A stretch of 6,569 nt of DNA from Caldilineaceae bacterium (GTDB taxonomy: Bacteria > Chloroflexota > Anaerolineae > Caldilineales > Caldilineaceae), in contig WGCB01000714.1 in the NCBI GenBank assembly GCA_015494005.1, positions 1 through 6,569 of the forward strand. Direction: 5' to 3'. Every line of letters starts with the position of its first letter. The first letter of the stretch is position 1. Under the pieces are notes generated by a model that was given only the letters and a program-made list of their open reading frames with translations, was not told the origin of the DNA and did not search any database. Below are positions 3,839 to 6,569 of the stretch, piece after piece. The translations under genes were made by a program, and so were the position numbers.

Positions 3839-6508
3839 GTGCGTCTTCTGCCCATCTTCGCCCTGCTGATCGGCCTGTTGGCCCCCCTTTTCGGCCCTGC
3901 CCCCCGGCTGGAATCCCAGGAGATCACCCCCATCGCCCAGATCCAGAGCCAGTTCTCCCAGGGGGACGATTCGGCCCTGGTGGATGAGACCGTCACCATC
4001 CAGGGGATCGTCACCGGCGTCTACGGGGACCTCTTCTTCGTGGAGGAGCCGGAAGGAGGGCCCTGGAGCGGCATCGCCGTCTACCAACAGGGCCACTCGG
4101 TGGTCACCCAGGATCAGGTGCAGGTGACGGGGAAGGTGGTGGAGTTCCACGACCTGACCGAGATCGAGCCCACGGACATCCAGATCCTCTCCAGCAACAA
4201 TCCCCTGCCCGAGCCGGTGCTCCTGAAGGTCCAGGAGGCCAAGAACGAACGCTGGGAGGGGGTGCTGGTCCAGGTGCAGGACGTGACGGTCAACTCGGAG
4301 CCGGACAGCCACGGGGAGTGGCGCATCGAGGATGCGAGCGGCATCATGCGGGTGGACGACAAGGGGGTCTTCTACCCGGCCAAGGTGGGCGAGCGGATCC
4401 TCTCCCTCACAGCCATCGTGGACCATGCCTTCGGCAACTACCGCCTCATCCCCCGCTCCCTGGACGACATCGTCGGCAGCGCCCTCTCCCAGCCCTCCTC
4501 GCTCGAGCCGGACCAGTTCACGCCCATCTACGCCATCCAGGGGGAGGGGCTGTCCACGCCCCTGGCCGGGGAGACGGTGGACACCTTCGGCCTGGTCACC
4601 GGGGTGACGGACAACGGCTTTTTCCTCCAGGATCCGGAAGGGGATGGGGACCCGGCCACCAGCGACGGCGTCTTCGTCTACACTCAGCGGCGGCCGGACG
4701 TGGACAGCGGCGAGTGTGTGGCGGTCCTGGGCGCGTTCGTCTCCGAGTACTACGACAAGACAGAGCTGAGCGAGATGGAGAGCGTGCGCTCCAGCAACCA
4801 CTGCCCGACGGCCCAGATCGAGCCGGTCACCATCCCCATGGCCCAGCTTTTCAGCGATCCGGCGGCCCTCTTCGAGCGCTATGAGGGCATGCTGGTCCAG
4901 GTGCCGCAGCTCCGGGGCGTGGTCCAGGGCCCCACCAAGATCTTCCGCAGCGGGGACGTGGAGATCAGCCTGGTGGACAGCCGCCTGCTCCCCTACATCG
5001 AGGGCGCCCGGGTCTTCCGAGACCAGCCGGAGCACACCTCGGCCCTCATGTACCTGAGCAACGAGCTGGGGGCCAGCCTGCCCCAGGCCGCCTGGGGGGA
5101 CGGGATCGTGGTCAACCCCATCGGCGAACCAGGGGGCCAGGAGCTGGCTCGCATCCCCGCCAACCCGGCCCTGGCCGTGCTGGACTACAACTACGGCAAG
5201 TATCAGCTGGCCCTCCTGCCCGGGCAGACGGTCCAGGTGCGGCCCGGCGCTCGGGTCCAGGACCAAGCCCTGGCCTGGGGCGAGGACGAGTTCTCCGTCT
5301 GCACGTTCAACGTCCTGGGGCTGGGCCGAGGGGGCGAGCAGTACCGGGACGAGGCGGAGTACTGGCCCCAGGTGCGCAAGCGGGCCCGGGCCATCGCGGA
5401 GGGGCTGCAGGGCTGCACGATCATCGGCCTGGAGGAGACGGGCAAGCCGGAGGACGCGGAGAACCTAGCCCAGGTGCTCCGGGACGAGTTCGGCCTGGAC
5501 TACCAGGCGGTGGCCATCCCCGGCCCCAACAGCCGCAGCCTGGAGTTCCCCCTGACCAACAGCCTCCTGGCCCGGCGGGATCGGGTCACGGTGCTGGGAG
5601 CCGAGTCCCGCCAGGGCTGCTCCCGCTACAGCTACGGCGTGCGCTACACCCCCGGCGAGTGCCCGCGACGCCAGTTCGCCCTCTTCAACCGGCCGCCCCT
5701 GGTGGTGGATCTGCAGGTGGAGGGGGCCTGGGGCGAGCCCTACACCCTGACTGTCATCGTCAACCACTGGAAGAGCAAGGGCGGGGACGAGTCGGTGAAC
5801 GTGGTGCGCCGCACCCTCCAGGCCGCCCACGTGGCCAGTCTGGTCCAGGAGCGGCTGGACCAGGACCCAGGAGCCCGGGTGGTGGTCCTGGGGGATCTGA
5901 ACGACTTCTACGGCAGCGGCCCGGTGGAGACCCTGCGCCAGGGGACCACCCCGCCCCTGGTCCATGTCTACGACATCCTGCCCCGGCTGGACCGCTACAC
6001 CTACATCTTCAACGGGGCCAGCCAGGTGTTGGATCACATCCTGGTGACGCCAGGCATGCGGGGGGATCTGGCCGGGGTGAGCCCCCTGCACATCAACGCG
6101 GACTTCCCGGAGACGGAGACGGTGGACCCGGGGACCGTCTTCCGCTCCAGCGACCACGATCCGGTGCAGATGGTGGTGCGTCCCCAGGGCGCGGGCTGGA
6201 TCGGCGGGGAGCTGGGCCTGCCGGGCATCCGGGTGCTCCTGGAGGACGCGAGGGGGCAACTGGTGGCGGAAACGGTGACCGATGGGCTGGGCCAGTTCCG
6301 TCTCTGGGACGTGCGGCCAGACGAGTACATGCTGCGCTACGAGCCGCCGGCTGGAGTGCGCCTGTTCCAGCCAGAGACGCCGGTGCTGGTCCTGGCTGGG
6401 GCCGGCCTCTACTTCACGCCGCCGGTGAGCCACCAGGTGGCGGAGCTGGGGGGCGCCTGGGCCCTCATCACCCCGGCGATCGGCGTGGTGGCGCCTGGGG
6501 CCCGATGA
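3839..6508 (+). CDS. Secreted EEP-family nuclease with two OB-fold repeats (ExeM/NucH/YhcR-like)
   Basis: From the GTG start the product has 889 residues. It is probably an exported metal-dependent DNase/phosphodiesterase of the endonuclease/exonuclease/phosphatase superfamily. Residues 1-25 form a Sec signal peptide (MRLLPIFALLIGLLAPLFG). Two YhcR-like OB-fold repeats follow: about 28-210 (diverged) and about 225-330 (canonical, with IQGEGLSTPL and GFFLQDPEGDGDPATSDG). The EEP domain spans about 485-782. Its signature residues are intact: N491 (in TFN), E533 (in LEET), H643 (NHWKSKGG), D686 and N688 (GDLND), D732 (LDHILV), and D772/H773 (SDHDP). The C-terminal 100 residues resemble an SdrD-B or carboxypeptidase-regulatory beta-sandwich. 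There is no LPxTG anchor. An in-frame ATG at 3770 would add 23 polar residues before the signal and lies inside the -10 box, so I reject it. Likely roles are phosphate or nucleotide scavenging or eDNA turnover. A phosphodiesterase acting on another substrate is possible. Confidence 0.9.
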   Translation: MRLLPIFALLIGLLAPLFGPAPRLESQEITPIAQIQSQFSQGDDSALVDETVTIQGIVTGVYGDLFFVEEPEGGPWSGIAVYQQGHSVVTQDQVQVTGKVVEFHDLTEIEPTDIQILSSNNPLPEPVLLKVQEAKNERWEGVLVQVQDVTVNSEPDSHGEWRIEDASGIMRVDDKGVFYPAKVGERILSLTAIVDHAFGNYRLIPRSLDDIVGSALSQPSSLEPDQFTPIYAIQGEGLSTPLAGETVDTFGLVTGVTDNGFFLQDPEGDGDPATSDGVFVYTQRRPDVDSGECVAVLGAFVSEYYDKTELSEMESVRSSNHCPTAQIEPVTIPMAQLFSDPAALFERYEGMLVQVPQLRGVVQGPTKIFRSGDVEISLVDSRLLPYIEGARVFRDQPEHTSALMYLSNELGASLPQAAWGDGIVVNPIGEPGGQELARIPANPALAVLDYNYGKYQLALLPGQTVQVRPGARVQDQALAWGEDEFSVCTFNVLGLGRGGEQYRDEAEYWPQVRKRARAIAEGLQGCTIIGLEETGKPEDAENLAQVLRDEFGLDYQAVAIPGPNSRSLEFPLTNSLLARRDRVTVLGAESRQGCSRYSYGVRYTPGECPRRQFALFNRPPLVVDLQVEGAWGEPYTLTVIVNHWKSKGGDESVNVVRRTLQAAHVASLVQERLDQDPGARVVVLGDLNDFYGSGPVETLRQGTTPPLVHVYDILPRLDRYTYIFNGASQVLDHILVTPGMRGDLAGVSPLHINADFPETETVDPGTVFRSSDHDPVQMVVRPQGAGWIGGELGLPGIRVLLEDARGQLVAETVTDGLGQFRLWDVRPDEYMLRYEPPAGVRLFQPETPVLVLAGAGLYFTPPVSHQVAELGGAWALITPAIGVVAPGAR

Positions 6509-6542
6509 TCTCGGGTCTGAAGCCGGTGGAACGGATGGCATG

Positions 6543-6569
6543 GTAGCGGCCTGGATGCCAGGCCGCTAC
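6543..6569. terminator. Perfect 12-bp hairpin after the nuclease gene
   Basis: GTAGCGGCCTGG (6543-6554) and CCAGGCCGCTAC (6558-6569) are exact reverse complements around a 3-base ATG loop. It begins 35 bases after the TGA of the nuclease. A stem of this length and GC content so close to a stop suggests an intrinsic terminator, but the window ends on its last base, so a T-run cannot be seen. It may serve either strand. Confidence 0.65.

Noticed and set aside
1307..5266. A 1319-codon open frame on the minus strand, spanning three genes
   Set aside because: It is antisense to the nuclease and out of frame with the minus-strand fusion gene. Its translation is biased to Gly, Pro, Arg and Ala with no domains. 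GC-rich codon use suppresses stops in shadow frames.

Overview
The window is GC-rich DNA, by eye roughly two-thirds G+C, carrying three long genes in two divergent units. The gene content alone does not name the organism. The best taxonomic hint is a low-complexity patch at 2512-2653 built from short drifting words (GATTGGTT-, GAGACTGG- and CGTCTTTCGTC-like). From memory, such patches are common between genes in Chloroflexota (Caldilineae, Anaerolineae and relatives). A GC-rich member of that phylum is therefore my working guess, held at moderate confidence and not checked by any search.

Minus-strand unit, in transcription order: a consensus-like promoter (3636-3665), then a 698-codon two-domain gene (3516 to 1420), then after a 109-base gap a GTG-started FAD-dependent amine/D-amino-acid oxidoreductase of the DAO/ThiO type (1310 to 153). 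The 698-residue product joins a P-loop NTPase of unrecognised family to a complete enolase-superfamily enzyme of the muconate-lactonizing (MLE) subgroup. The joint is made of the low-complexity repeat words, read through in frame. No ATG, GTG or TTG lies in frame between the two domains. This looks like two neighbouring genes whose spacer has become a protein linker. MLE-subgroup racemases/epimerases invert alpha-carbons and DAO-type enzymes often oxidise the D-isomer, so the unit may degrade an amino-acid-like substrate. That is inference.

Plus-strand unit: a strong sigma-70/sigma-A type promoter (3745-3774) drives a secreted endonuclease/exonuclease/phosphatase (EEP) family nuclease (3839-6508). 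It has a signal peptide, two YhcR-type OB-fold repeats, a catalytic EEP domain with all signature residues, and a C-terminal beta-sandwich domain. The upstream ATG at 3770 lies inside the -10 hexamer, so the GTG at 3839 is preferred as the start. The gene is followed by a perfect 12-bp hairpin (6543-6569), which is exactly where the window ends.

The 322 bases between the units hold both divergent promoters and an AGGGAA-N10-TTCCCT inverted repeat that could serve as an operator. Bases 1-152 contain no supported gene, only inverted repeats downstream of the oxidoreductase. No RNA genes, insertion sequences or CRISPR arrays were seen.
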